DNA of 64,000 nucleotides from positions 20,695,494 through 20,759,493 of the forward strand of contig CM067059.1 in assembly GCA_033980235.1 (NCBI GenBank), read 5' to 3'. Source of the DNA: Diadema setosum (Eukaryota; Echinodermata; Echinoidea; Diadematoida; Diadematidae). The notes under the pieces were generated by a model. It did no database searches. It was not told the DNA's origin and saw nothing but the letters and a program-made list of their open reading frames with translations. Positions 44,010 to 48,411 of this stretch are shown here, in pieces. The position numbers were made by a program, and so were the translations under genes. How positions within the stretch are numbered: position 1 is the first letter of the stretch; each line of letters begins with the position of its first letter.

Positions 44010-45324
44010 ACACACACATTGTCTGTACACACTGCACATTCTGCTTTACTTTGCCTTCATTGCCAGGGTAATTTAGGTTATAATGGAACAGGAATTAGGA
44101 CTCCAGTGTACTTGAGAAAAGCAGTCACAGTAGATGGATATTTTTAACCAATGTTGCAGTATGCATTGTGCAGGAACACCATTTCAACCTTGCAACTTGA
44201 ATATGCAGTTGAATATTTTGAATTGTTTACTACATTATATCTCTTATCGGAAAAAAAAAAAGAAAGATCACAGTTGTTTCCAATTTGGATGATAATGTAT
44301 CATCATCATTATGCAAGTTTGAGATAAACCCTGTATAATCGTGCGGTGTATTTTCAGCAGGCCATGGGTTTTTATACTCACATTTGATGTAAAAATTTGT
44401 AAAAAAGTTTGGGGGAACTGAAAAAGTAGAAATTTTCTCATAAGTAACTTTTCGCGCTCCATTGGGCAAGATGAGTTTCACCAGTTTTTAATTATGCATA
44501 ATCAAGATATGCACTACTGGAGTATATGGCAAGCAAAAATAATTGCATTCTTTTATTTTTGCGCTAGTTTGCGGTTGCACGAAATGAACAAATATTTCAA
44601 CATCGCAAAATTTCCTCTTTTACAGTACTTATTGTCACTCTTGTTTTTGTCTGAAGGCAACTCAAATACACCGTCCTTCACACAAGAGGAGCCTGCAGAG
44701 CCACCCCCTCCTCCCCGACCGCCTCGCTCTCGTCTCAGCTCCACACCAAATCCTCATGAGCCACCTAGTCTCCCCCCAAAGAACACCGGTCCCCCCATAC
44801 CCCCTCGGAACTCTCAAAACTTGAATGGGGGTATCCCTTTGGTTCCCCCGAGGACTTACCGCAATCCGAACTCACTAGGGCGTAACTCATCACTCCAGCG
44901 CAAAGTGTCGGGCTCGCTGCCGGGCCCACTGACGGGCGTGTCTTCCGTTGCAGCGCCTTCCATCCCGCGGAGGGAACCTCCACCCCCCATACCACCATCC
45001 AGTGACAATCCCTGGGTGCCCCGCACCCCTCAGCACCTTCAGCACAACCACGCCTTCTTGTTGAGTCAGACAGGACATGTGCCCTCCTTTCCCGCCAACA
45101 ATGCAGACCACCATCACCTCCACCACCACCACCACCAGCAACAACAACACCAGCACCAACAACACCAGCACCACCCCCAGCTGGGCTTCACACAGACTCT
45201 CATGCCCCCGCCGAGGCGGCGCATTAAGGAGAAACGCGAGGAGCCTGTCCGACCCCCCAGGACTCCTCCCAGAGACATGCAGCTGTCACCAGAGGAGCTG
45301 AAGTTCTTTGAAAGCTCGTACTGA
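2766..45324 (+). CDS. SOS1: Son of sevenless (SOS1/SOS2 orthologue), gene-level entry, 26 coding exons, 5' end missing
   Basis: This is a Ras guanine-nucleotide exchange factor. Joining the 26 exons listed below gives one open frame of about 1305 codons with every intron phase matching. Domains in order are histone fold, DH, PH, REM, CDC25 and a proline-rich tail, which is the diagnostic SOS architecture. The first in-window residue aligns with about residue 30 of human SOS1, so roughly 29 N-terminal codons should lie upstream of position 1. I looked for an exon with a methionine and a W-R-G-L-like stretch in 1-2765 and saw none. Family knowledge: SOS binds GRB2 SH3 domains, is recruited to activated receptors, and exchanges GDP for GTP on Ras, with allosteric activation by Ras-GTP. 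All introns are GT-AG except one AT-AC intron. Invertebrates usually have one SOS gene, so SOS1 versus SOS2 cannot be separated here. Confidence 0.96.
3439..3897. mobile_element. MITE with 19-bp terminal inverted repeats
   Basis: The left end reads AATAAGCCAGTTCGGAGTT and the right end is its exact reverse complement. The 459-bp interior has no long ORF. The arms stay partly complementary inward (CTCATGxGCA on both sides). This is a non-autonomous DNA transposon of unknown superfamily. Confidence 0.75.
5096..5253. mobile_element. Short palindromic MITE
   Basis: The left end GGTCACACTGGCAAAAGATC pairs with the right end read in reverse (GGTCAGACTGGCAAAAGATC), one mismatch in 20. The interior contains further copies of the GGTCACACTGxCAAAA motif, and one more lies outside at about 4878. 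It may be part of a larger degraded element starting near 4800. Confidence 0.55.
7380..7800 (+). repeat. Dispersed repeat with GCTCACCCGAGC head
   Basis: The block begins GCTCACCCGAGCCAAAGGCT and continues with GTCGTCGGTCGTCC and an AAACTTGGCAGG motif. I recognise this layout as a dispersed repeat common in marine invertebrate genomes (memory, not a database result). The 3' boundary is uncertain. No coding capacity is seen. Confidence 0.4.
10056..10446. mobile_element. Palindromic MITE, family A copy 1
   Basis: The ends are inverted (AAAGGGTGTGTACAG at left; CTGTACAGGCCCTTT at right), flanked by TTAA-like sequence. Internal arms contain ATGGCTGAGATATCCAAAAA and its near complement about 85 bp later. 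Related copies lie at 24366, 26252, 48412 and 50050. Confidence 0.75.
12092..12175 (+). CDS. SOS1: SOS exon 3 (histone fold)
   Basis: 28 codons in phase 0. The acceptor is CTACTAG and the donor is GTGAGA. The peptide runs E-V-L-G-Y-R-V-D through [13 protein letters not shown], the second histone-fold helix, nearly identical to vertebrate SOS. The exon is too short for ordinary ORF calling. Confidence 0.95.
13183..13598. mobile_element. GC-rich MITE with CCCCTTTCAGT ends
   Basis: Left end CCCCTTTCAGTGAC and right end GTTACTGAAAGGGG are inverted repeats. The interior is CpG-rich compared with its flanks and contains repeated GGGCC and TTTATGAA motifs. A short open frame at 13226-13447 has no recognisable protein signature. 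Confidence 0.6.
15424..15584. mobile_element. pogo/Tigger-like MITE
   Basis: It lies between TA dinucleotides (15422-15423 and 15585-15586). Termini are CAGTCAACCTCGC and its near inverse GGCAAGGTTGACTG. The interior repeats the TAAGTCGAA/TAAGTCAAA motif. Ends and target site match the pogo-like pattern also shown by the 2.6-kb element at 50940. Confidence 0.7.
15823..15908. mobile_element. 86-bp MITE with TA target site
   Basis: Ends CAGTCAAACCTGTC and GACAGGTTTGACTG are perfectly inverted and bounded by TA on both sides (15821, 15909). The inner arms GTGGCCACTA are also paired. Confidence 0.7.
16000..17021. mobile_element. Fold-back element with ~480-bp inverted arms
   Basis: Almost the whole element is an inverted repeat. 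AGATAATA at 16000 pairs with TATTATCT at 17014-17021; the arms then share long matching blocks, for example the segment with GAGTGCTCTCAT/CGCCCCAAAG and the segment with GGTCCTCTCGA. The centre is near 16540. TTAA lies at both outer edges (15996-15999 and 17022-17025). The left arm carries about 60 extra bases (roughly 16150-16210) with a GCCGCCGTACGGCGGC palindrome absent from the right arm. The open frame at 16575-16856 is just arm sequence. Confidence 0.85.
17227..17307 (+). CDS. SOS1: SOS exon 4 (histone fold end)
   Basis: 27 codons, phase 0. It reads L-A-G-N-Y-V-K-N-I through [10 protein letters not shown], with acceptor ATAG and donor GTGAGT. The I-K-V-A-M-C-A-D-K block is a hallmark of the SOS histone fold. 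Confidence 0.95.
17308..17773. other. SOS intron 4
   Basis: 466 bp, GT-AG. Nothing recognisable apart from a C-rich/CA-rich tract just before the acceptor. Confidence 0.75.
17774..17995 (+). CDS. SOS1: SOS exon 5 (histone fold-DH junction)
   Basis: 74 codons, phase 0. It begins V-L-M-E-M-F-Y-Q-D and ends F-T-Q-E before GTACGG. The segment [24 protein letters not shown] is the first conserved region of the DH domain, where L-N-L-I-I-K-V-F-R is shared with human SOS. DH in SOS is linked to Rac exchange and to masking of the allosteric Ras site (family knowledge). The acidic linker before it is less conserved. Confidence 0.95.
17996..18574. other. SOS intron 5
   Basis: 579 bp, GT-AG, AT-rich, nothing recognisable. 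Confidence 0.7.
18575..18724 (+). CDS. SOS1: SOS exon 6 (DH)
   Basis: 50 codons, phase 0. It reads [16 protein letters not shown] through C-F-E-E-M-A-E, the second DH helix block (human: D-V-x-x-I-F-x-x-I-x-D-I-H-E-L). Confidence 0.95.
18725..20919. other. SOS intron 6
   Basis: 2195 bp, GT-AG. It holds a LINE remnant (19741-20156) set between diverged direct repeats (about 19326-19700 and 20363-20640), an AT run at 19185-19210, and a T tract before the acceptor. Confidence 0.7.
19741..20156 (+). pseudogene. Decayed 3' end of a non-LTR retrotransposon (LINE) ORF
   Basis: Across frameshifts and stops the + strand translates to the typical C-terminal tail of LINE reverse transcriptases: [11 protein letters not shown], then C-P-L-C, then H-L-L-W-D-C, and finally P-T-P-E-E-I and [10 protein letters not shown] before a TAG near 20153. 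The C-P-x-C ... H-L-x-W-x-C order is a known signature of this tail. At least two frame changes and several internal stops show it is dead. The clade cannot be assigned by eye. Confidence 0.65.
20920..21030 (+). CDS. SOS1: SOS exon 7 (DH)
   Basis: 37 codons, phase 0: [15 protein letters not shown] through V-S-E-Y-L-Q, donor GTGAGG. It matches the human E-L-A-F-D-P-Y-E-S-Y-A-R-D-I-L region of the DH domain. The middle part diverges from vertebrate sequence. Confidence 0.93.
21031..22474. other. SOS intron 7
   Basis: 1444 bp, GT-AG. A C16-type tract is at about 21940. A fragment at 21640-21800 has short paired motifs but no clear ends. No exon is seen. Confidence 0.65.
22475..22567 (+). CDS. 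SOS1: SOS exon 8 (DH)
   Basis: 31 codons, phase 0: [23 protein letters not shown] through Y-F-D-S-L-K, donor GTAAAG. It contains the very conserved L-P-x-L-L-L-x-P-x-Y-H-C-x-H-Y-F block of the SOS DH domain. Confidence 0.96.
22964..24266 (+). mobile_element. pearl/Tsp-like element, copy 1 (seven tandem units)
   Basis: The left end TGTCCCCGCCG and CGGCGGGGACA at 24219-24229 form a perfect 11-bp inverted repeat. After a GAACGAGTTCG-containing head comes a GTCC/GTCT microsatellite (about 23020-23100). Seven units of 157-158 bp follow (unit marks GCTAC at 23266, 23423, 23581, 23738, 23896, 24053, 24211). The 3' tail has the imperfect hairpin ATTACGC-ACC-GCATAAT then CTTTTCCTTGTT. This head-microsatellite-tandem core-tail layout resembles pearl elements of bivalves and Tsp elements of sea urchins (family knowledge from memory). 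No ORF is present. Confidence 0.8.
24366..24757. mobile_element. Palindromic MITE, family A copy 2
   Basis: It shares with copies 1 and 3-5 the arms around GAGATAATGAGAAAC and ATGGCTGAGATATCC and the complementary right half. The right end ACTGTACTATCCCTTTAA is intact; the left end is worn. Confidence 0.7.
25214..25455. repeat. GATGGTAATG/GATGAT minisatellite
   Basis: Imperfect tandem array of ATGGTGATGG-, ATGGTAATGG- and ATGATG-type units. Its reading frames give His/Ile- or Met-rich nonsense on both strands and are not genes. Confidence 0.85.
25831..25881 (+). CDS. SOS1: SOS exon 9 (DH end)
   Basis: A 17-codon exon, phase 0: [17 protein letters not shown], acceptor TTCAG, donor GTGAGT. 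It fills the exact gap between exons 8 and 10 and aligns with the human acidic Q-L-E-E-K-S-E-D-Q-E-D-K segment. Confidence 0.9.
25882..26949. other. SOS intron 9
   Basis: 1068 bp, GT-AG. Holds family A MITE copy 3; otherwise AT-rich with TTTG repeats at about 26820-26850. Confidence 0.7.
26252..26643. mobile_element. Palindromic MITE, family A copy 3 (best preserved)
   Basis: Starts TTAAAGGGACTGTACA and ends CTGTACACACCCTTTAA. The two halves are near inverse complements, with TGGTTGAGG paired to CCTCAACCA, and ATGGCTGAGATATC paired to GGATATCTTAGCCAT. Useful as the reference copy of this family. Confidence 0.8.
26950..27026 (+). CDS. SOS1: SOS exon 10 (DH-PH linker)
   Basis: 77 bp, phase 0 in, phase 2 out. 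Peptide [15 protein letters not shown] through P-K-R-K-A-G, donor GTGAGT. It corresponds to the long helix joining DH and PH in SOS. Confidence 0.92.
27027..27666. other. SOS intron 10
   Basis: 640 bp, GT-AG, AT-rich, nothing recognisable. Confidence 0.7.
27667..27841 (+). CDS. SOS1: SOS exon 11 (PH domain start)
   Basis: 175 bp; the first base completes the GGG split codon. It reads [10 protein letters not shown] then [20 protein letters not shown] and ends G-K-N-K-K before GTAGGT. The [13 protein letters not shown] block is almost invariant in SOS proteins. The PH domain binds acidic phospholipids and helps release autoinhibition (family knowledge). Confidence 0.97.
27842..29006. other. 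SOS intron 11
   Basis: 1165 bp, GT-AG. Holds a tRNA-like SINE on the - strand (about 28655-28835) and T/G/A homopolymers near 27880 and 28170. Confidence 0.7.
28655..28835 (-). mobile_element. tRNA-derived SINE
   Basis: Read on the - strand, TGGTCTAGTGG (28794-28804) fits a Pol III A box and GGTTCGAATCC (28750-28760) is a perfect B box at tRNA-like spacing. No tidy acceptor stem pairs around them. The sequence downstream runs into ATCATGG and GTAAATGAGCACTGA-type tail sequence. It is therefore a tRNA-head SINE or a decayed tRNA, not a functional tRNA. The downstream boundary is a guess. Confidence 0.65.
29007..29163 (+). CDS. SOS1: SOS exon 12 (PH)
   Basis: 157 bp, phase 0 in, phase 1 out. 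[18 protein letters not shown], then a serine-rich loop and [22 protein letters not shown] and E-Y-R-x-K-E align with human PH strands. Confidence 0.96.
29164..29659. other. SOS intron 12
   Basis: 496 bp, GT-AG. It contains MITE family B copy 1 (29334-29554) and little else. Confidence 0.7.
29334..29554. mobile_element. MITE family B copy 1 (TACTGTATA ends)
   Basis: TACTGTATAAGCTGTTAT at left and AACAGCGTATACAGTA at right are inverted. The interior has CGTGAAT, CGCGAGG and TCGCGAACATG motifs shared with copy 2 at 33327. Confidence 0.75.
29660..29780 (+). CDS. SOS1: SOS exon 13 (PH end)
   Basis: 121 bp, completes a GAT split codon and leaves [14 protein letters not shown], then [18 protein letters not shown]. 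The invariant PH tryptophan of the last helix is present (N-W-M). Confidence 0.97.
29781..30340. other. SOS intron 13
   Basis: 560 bp, GT-AG, nothing recognisable. Confidence 0.7.
30341..30424 (+). CDS. SOS1: SOS exon 14 (PH-REM linker)
   Basis: 84 bp. S-T-L-E-R-M-L-D then Q-K-E-E-E-N and L-R-L-P-S-A-E-D-Y, donor GTAAGC after a split TG|C codon. Matches the human S-T-L-E-R-M-L-D ... R-L-P-S-A-D linker. Confidence 0.96.
30716..30928 (+). CDS. SOS1: SOS exon 15 (REM domain start)
   Basis: 213 bp. D-S-P-D-N-I-V-F-E, then [14 protein letters not shown] and [15 protein letters not shown], the signature of the Ras exchange motif. It stops after AAG-AG; the next bases are ATATCCTTT, a U12-type 5' splice site, not GT. 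Reading through instead would hit a stop at 30939 shortly after. Confidence 0.97.
31246..32039 (+). mobile_element. pearl/Tsp-like element, copy 2 (four units)
   Basis: Begins TGTCCCCGCCGAACGAG, has a GTCC/GTGT microsatellite, four ~157-bp units, CGGCGGGGACA ending at 32000, and a perfect hairpin ATTACGC-ACC-GCGTAAT at 32004-32020. The tail ends near CCTTGTTT. Confidence 0.8.
32249..32341. mobile_element. ~93-bp MITE, copy 1
   Basis: TTAACCCAATGAGGAC at left is roughly inverted in GTCCTCAATGTGTCAA at right. The interior has CAACATGCA and GTATACTCGGG motifs that recur in opposite orientation at 35182-35301. Confidence 0.6.
32369..33167 (+). mobile_element. pearl/Tsp-like element, copy 3 (four units)
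   Basis: Same layout as copy 2 and very similar in sequence, sharing private variants such as CTTCAAAATGC in unit 1, CATTGCCTAC after unit 2 and GATCTTTTTACCT (or CATCTTTTTACCT) in unit 4. Inverted repeat ends at 33129; hairpin ATTACGC-ACC-GCGTAAT at 33133-33149. Confidence 0.8.
33327..33551. mobile_element. MITE family B copy 2
   Basis: TACTGTATAAGCTGTTAT at left, AACAGTGTATACAGTA at right, flanked by TA-rich sequence. The interior is studded with TCGCGAAAA motifs. It ends 49 bases before the U12 branch site of the host intron. Confidence 0.8.
33624..33746 (+). CDS. SOS1: SOS exon 16 (REM)
   Basis: 123 bp, entered from the AC of the U12 intron. [12 protein letters not shown], then [15 protein letters not shown] (arginine split). 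The Leu-Arg pair corresponds to L687/R688 of human SOS1, which touch allosteric Ras (family knowledge). Confidence 0.97.
33747..34364. other. SOS intron 16
   Basis: 618 bp, GT-AG, with a GT microsatellite (33777-33803) and TTTG repeats near 34190; nothing else. Confidence 0.75.
34365..34524 (+). CDS. SOS1: SOS exon 17 (REM)
   Basis: 160 bp. [16 protein letters not shown], then [17 protein letters not shown]. The tryptophan in K-W-V-E-S is the counterpart of human W729, central to the distal allosteric Ras site, and is kept. Confidence 0.97.
34525..34945. other. SOS intron 17
   Basis: 421 bp, GT-AG, one C tract at about 34826; nothing else. Confidence 0.75.
34946..35047 (+). CDS. SOS1: SOS exon 18 (REM-CDC25 linker)
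   Basis: 34 codons, phase 0. [20 protein letters not shown] then I-A-K-T and E-F-D-L-M-T. It aligns with the human F-Q-S-S-P-P-T-V-E-W-H ... F-D-L-L-T segment but is among the least conserved parts. Confidence 0.93.
35048..35515. other. SOS intron 18
   Basis: 468 bp, GT-AG. Contains a ~120-bp MITE (35182-35301); otherwise nothing. Confidence 0.7.
35182..35301. mobile_element. Short MITE, copy 2 (inverted relative to 32249)
   Basis: TTAACCCTTTGAAGACTAGT at left; the interior GTATACTCGGGCAGGTGTC and GCATGTTGTAG are the reverse complement of the 32249 copy. The right end reads GAAAGGGTTA. Confidence 0.6.
35516..35671 (+). CDS. SOS1: SOS exon 19 (CDC25 start)
   Basis: 52 codons, phase 0. [20 protein letters not shown] then [11 protein letters not shown], near identical to human. 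The donor GTGATT is weaker than its neighbours but the join to exon 20 is in frame. Confidence 0.97.
35672..36387. other. SOS intron 19
   Basis: 716 bp, GT-AG. Contains a telomere-like CCCTAA array between inverted repeats (35892-36121). Confidence 0.75.
35892..36121. mobile_element. MITE with internal telomere-like CCCTAA array
   Basis: CATTTGCTCCTGCGACAATT (35892 on) pairs with the right end (36097-36121), which reads CATCTGCTCCTGCGACAATA in reverse: two or three mismatches. Between them are about six AACCCT units (35961-35996) grading into AACCTTAATC units and back to AACCCTA. Confidence 0.75.
36388..36477 (+). CDS. SOS1: SOS exon 20 (CDC25)
   Basis: 30 codons, phase 0. [28 protein letters not shown], the classic CDC25 core block. 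Confidence 0.97.
37265..37700. repeat. Diverged direct duplication, ~135-bp blocks
   Basis: Both blocks contain CGTGTCTGTA, CTACGGCGACTCGCCTG, AGCCCCACCGTG, TAAGCACGGC and CCTTCCACAGT in the same order, about 295 bp apart. Confidence 0.75.
37960..38100. repeat. CTA/TAG-rich simple sequence
   Basis: Dense run of CTACTA, TAGTAG and ACTAGT words, self-complementary throughout. Confidence 0.8.
38244..38579 (-). CDS. Possible first exon of an acidic protein; tentative
   Basis: A 111-codon frame starts [17 protein letters not shown] and runs through a Glu/Asp-rich region to [20 protein letters not shown] recalls the motif before the cysteine-rich domain of P2X7-like transposon-related proteins (memory, weak). 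It sits in a CpG-rich segment, which would suit a 5' exon of a nested - strand gene. I found no convincing second exon, so it may be chance. Confidence 0.3.
   Translation of the reverse strand: MSSPIWVNFDIDDDEEDCSSDDSGEEEEAHEVEGEDGEGEAADEPERYRRAAPYRYEPAASPPLPVQERMNMAPSPRIDLTETIAWEIQSGMSGMPPYSLTLERIHCILHD
39009..39784. mobile_element. piggyBac-like MITE, subfamily 1
   Basis: TTAA target sites at 39005-39008 and 39785-39788. Termini CCCTAATCAGGCTGGG and CCCAGCCTGATTAGGG are perfect inverted repeats. Just inside, the left end has a G tract, GAATCC and a C tract; the right end has a G tract, CGGAATCCG and a C tract, so each end can fold alone. The TTAA-CCCT junction is the piggyBac pattern. No transposase ORF. 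Confidence 0.85.
40144..40236 (+). CDS. SOS1: SOS exon 21 (CDC25)
   Basis: 31 codons, phase 0. [21 protein letters not shown] then R-L-E-H-T-F-R. N-N-F-N-x-V-L-E-x-V-x-A-x-N is invariant across Ras exchange factors. Confidence 0.97.
40513..41505. mobile_element. Outer MITE interrupted by a piggyBac-like MITE
   Basis: GCCCAAATTCATGAAGGTGG at left and its worn inverse CCACCTTTGTTAATTTGGGC at right. Removing 40555-41319 and one TTAA rejoins an inner palindrome AAACCATGG-TTAA-ACCATGGTTT. Confidence 0.65.
40555..41319. mobile_element. piggyBac-like MITE, subfamily 2
   Basis: TTAA at 40551-40554 and 41320-41323. Termini CCCTATTCTAACTGGG and CCCAGTTAGAATAGGG are perfect inverted repeats. Subterminal hairpins are a G tract, TCAAATTGA and a C tract at both ends. 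The interior aligns loosely with the 39009 element (GTTTCGCGC, TTTCATGACTTTTTTC). Confidence 0.85.
41603..41714 (+). CDS. SOS1: SOS exon 22 (CDC25, entry to helical hairpin)
   Basis: 112 bp, leaves G for a split glycine. [15 protein letters not shown] then [13 protein letters not shown]. The phenylalanine of P-F matches human F929 at the start of the catalytic helical hairpin. Confidence 0.97.
41715..42228. other. SOS intron 22
   Basis: 514 bp, GT-AG with an AC microsatellite at 41851-41886; nothing else. Confidence 0.75.
42229..42401 (+). CDS. SOS1: SOS exon 23 (catalytic helical hairpin)
   Basis: 173 bp. [14 protein letters not shown] then [21 protein letters not shown]. This is the hairpin that opens the Ras nucleotide site. 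Counterparts of human T935, L938 and N944 are present. The residue equivalent to E942 is glutamine (CAA at 42261-42263), see findings. Confidence 0.97.
42402..42706. other. SOS intron 23
   Basis: 305 bp, GT-AG, nothing recognisable. Confidence 0.75.
42707..42823 (+). CDS. SOS1: SOS exon 24 (CDC25 end)
   Basis: 39 codons, phase 0. K-F-F-E-E-L-H-P then [18 protein letters not shown], ends P-K-Y before GTAAGT. It closes the catalytic domain. Confidence 0.96.
43069..43185 (+). CDS. SOS1: SOS exon 25 (start of C-terminal tail)
   Basis: 39 codons, phase 0. [15 protein letters not shown] matches the human K-K-Y-S-Y-P-L-K-S-P-G-V-R-P. A serine/arginine-rich stretch follows. Confidence 0.95.
43186..43803. 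other. SOS intron 25
   Basis: 618 bp, GT-AG, nothing recognisable. Confidence 0.75.
43804..43933 (+). CDS. SOS1: SOS exon 26 (tail)
   Basis: 130 bp, phase 0 in, phase 1 out. [11 protein letters not shown] then T-P-P-S-P-R-T-P-T and [14 protein letters not shown] and V-F-D-S-type residues echo the human tail, where S-P sites are MAPK targets (family knowledge). Confidence 0.9.
43934..44656. other. SOS intron 26
   Basis: 723 bp, GT-AG. AC microsatellite at 43967-44018 and MITE family C copy 1 (44419-44627). Confidence 0.75.
44419..44627. mobile_element. MITE family C copy 1, next to the last SOS acceptor
   Basis: It shares with copies 2 and 3 the order AAAAGTAGAAATTTTC, TTTTTAATT, GGCAAGCAAAAATA, TTTTATTTTTGCGCTAG and a right end CTCTTTTACAGTA. 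Only 29 bases separate it from the last exon. Confidence 0.7.
44657..45324 (+). CDS. SOS1: SOS exon 27 (proline-rich C-terminus and stop)
   Basis: 668 bp; completes AGC and ends F-E-S-S-Y-TGA. Three PxxPxR SH3-binding motifs are visible: P-P-P-R-P-P-R (about 44710), P-P-I-P-P-R (about 44791) and P-L-V-P-P-R (about 44835), plus R-P-P-R-T-P-P-R near the end. These are the expected GRB2/Drk docking sites. A His/Gln tract (45107-45180) is of CACCAC/CAGCAA codons and is not known to me from vertebrate SOS. An open frame continues upstream to 44494, but that part is intron/MITE. Confidence 0.95.
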
Positions 45325-48300
45325 GGATTTCCCTTTCCTTTTTTGCTACAGTCTGAAAGACTCGCGAACAAGTGCTTATGATTCCTGCATGTGGCAGGGG
45401 CTGGCCGCTGATTATCTGGAGTGAGGGCATGAATGAGTGCAGCAACAGTACTTGGAGTCCATCCAGGGTCCCCTTGTCTCCACAGAGACTTTCATCAAGC
45501 CTGTGTGAGGCAAAGGAGTGGTGAAGGATAGATGAGATGGGTCGTTCCACTCTCTCGTGGGAGAAATCTACTTACTTTAAGTGGTCATCAGCAGTGTCCA
45601 ACAACTATGCATTTGATAATGCAAAGCATGAACCAAAAAAGAAAGAAAAAGAAAAAGCGTCATTTCACATCAAGTCAACTTGTGTCTCATTATCACTCTT
45701 AGCAGTAGACACATTACAAGAGTTATTACAGCCCCAAAAGCAGGTGTCAGTGGGGAAGTACTTTTCAGACAGACATACAAAGCGTAACATTGGAAATGTC
45801 TTGACTTCATTTGCTTTGCTGTATTGCAGACTCTCAATGCTGTTTGCGCTTTGGTCATCATCTTCTTCTTTTTGCTTTATCTTTTTCATTATGACATCTA
45901 TTACAAACCATAGAGGCATTCTCAATTGTAATGCCTGCCCCATTGTTGGTCATTACGAGTAGTAATCACAGGTACTTCATCCCAGCACTTACATATCTTG
46001 CATAGCTGGATATATCAGGTGTTCTTTACTTCAATAATGAATCTATTTTATCCTTTCCTGTTCAGTGTGCCAGTACTGTTGGAATATAAGACTACAGTTC
46101 TCCCCCCCCCCCCTCCCCCCAATAGGAAAAACAGATTCTGTTCCCTGATGGAAGAACACTCAACTTGGGCCAAGTTGGTTATGCTTGAGTTCAATGCTCA
46201 CCTAACACAATGCTCTCTACTCAAAGTTGCAATAGTATCAATTCCAAGGAGATTTGATACATTGATATTTGATACTAAGTGGTTCAAATCCCAATATACC
46301 AAATATGTAGTAATCTTTATAAAGTAATCTTGCTGGAAATGACAAAACATACTGTAAAAGTAGATATTTTGGCTTCAGCTAGATATGATGAATTTCACAT
46401 GTTTTTAATTCTCCAGAATCAAGATATTAATTACTGGAACATATAACAAGCAAATTTATTCACATGCATTTATTTCCGTGCTAGTTTCTGATTGCGGAAA
46501 ATTTTGATTTGCGAAATTTCCACTTTTACATATATCTATGTAATTATGCTTGTCATTTGCAGAAGGTTTACTTCCACACTAATAATGCCAATACTATATC
46601 CAAGGAGATACTGAGGAGATTTGAGTTTGTTCCTAGTTCATGACAGCCAACAGGAAGTCTAGCAAGATTTAATGTGTTTAGAATGGATGTGGTCTAGCAT
46701 CATGCATTGAATTACTCTCACTTAAATATTCCAGAGCAATATGCCTGAATTTTGTCTTATTTTGTTTTCCTAACTGTGAAATCCTAAACCCAGTTGTAAG
46801 TCTGGCTTTGAAATTCACAACCGTACTAGTAATCTCAATCATGTTTGAAAATCCTTCCCATCCATGTACCTGCTCCTATTGCAGAACCCTTCAATAAATT
46901 GTTATGCTACTCAACCGGATAGACGTTTAATCAACTTGCAAGATACCAATTTGCACACCACCATTGATGACAACTCATAGAAAGAATAAACTGTTCAACA
47001 GTCTTCTTGTCAGTGAGCATGCTATGTAAAGTTCATACATCAGATATATTACTAAGCCTTGCTTTGATGACTTGTAATGATGTTGAAATGCAACATAATG
47101 TATGAAAACTCCCTATTGATGAGAAAATATTTTGCCAATCTCTCAAATTTAATATTTTGGATGGATGTATTGAGGATGTAAACTGGCCATACACTTTGTC
47201 TCAAAGTCTGACAAATCATTATTCTTCTTGAGATGAAGGCAGTTCAGTTCTTATGCTGAATTCATCAATGTCTGCCATCAGTTATGGACGGATGTGATGA
47301 AACAGATGGTATCTGAATGAAGCATCCCGGTCGGTGTACAATAACAATGACTGGTTGCAGGAGATACATGCTTTTAGTCCGGGCATGATAGTGTCTGTGT
47401 GCAGGCCATACTTCATAAAGCTTCTGTAATGTCATCACACCGATCCTACTGGTTACCCCCTCCCCCATCAAATACTCGTTGTGTTACTGAGTTTCATATA
47501 CATTTCACCTGTAGAATATGGACAATTGATTTATGTTACAAGACAGTATACCATGAGCAAAGCATTATGTGTCTACTTCCCTAGCCCATATTTCGGCTCT
47601 GCAAGCGTTTTCTATAACTCGAGTAACTGCAGTAAAAGCTCACTCTGGCATAGTCTTCTTCCATGGAACTCTTCATAATACCTTGTGCAGAGTGCTTGGA
47701 ACGAATTAGAGATTGTAGACAAAAGAACAACATAATCATGTTTTCTTTCATGATATACTATCAAACAAAAATGATGGCACTTGTAAAACGTTGTTTAGAT
47801 TTTGTCACACCGATATGTAGAGTCTGGCAAGTTGAGAGAACCAAGTCTCAAAAGAAATTTAAGTTTTGCTCTTCCAAGACACAAGGCACGAAAGCAAGAA
47901 GAATGTGAGCTTATCCTTTTCTTAAAGCTAGCACATTCAAGTACAATGGTTGCTGTCAAATGCTGAAAGTTTGAGTGAATGCATCTTTATGCTTTTCCCG
48001 CTGTATCATTCTACAGAGTAATTTAATCAATTCTGTATGATTTTTCTAACAACATTTTTTGATATTAAGGTCTCGTGCTGTTTTGAGGTGATGTACTACA
48101 AGCAACCAGTTTGACTGTACTGCATTTGTGATGAAATGACACATGGTACAAATATTGGCATACGCTTGATGAAATGTAATCATGTTTTGTGTAATGTGAA
48201 AACAGGCGACTGTTTTATTATTATTTTTATTATCATTATTACTAATGAGAGTCTACCACTCCATATTATAGCTGATTTGAAGATTTATTTTGTACCAGAT

Positions 48301-48361
48301 AACAAAGTGTCCTCCATCCGTGGGAGTTTTAACGCCTGCCTCCTGGGAGACTTTCAATAAA
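45325..48361 (+). other. SOS1: SOS 3' UTR and downstream, candidate poly(A) signals
   Basis: AATAAA occurs at 46893-46898, 46985-46990 and 48356-48361. The last is followed by TTGTTGTTGT, a reasonable GU-rich element, giving a 3' UTR of about 3 kb if used. Which one is used cannot be told. A MITE family C copy lies at 46350-46532. No other ORF is convincing. Confidence 0.5.
46350..46532. mobile_element. MITE family C copy 2
   Basis: TACTGTAAAAGTAGATATTT at left and GAAATTTCCACTTTTACATA at right; interior matches copies 1 and 3. Confidence 0.75.
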
Positions 48362-48411
48362 AAATTGTTGTTGTATAGAACCTACCAGTTTCATGTGACT
48401 GCCTCTTGAGC

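Noticed and set aside
44494..44656. Upstream extension of the last SOS frame with its own Met
   Set aside because: This part is MITE and polypyrimidine tract; the acceptor at 44656 and split serine codon define the exon.
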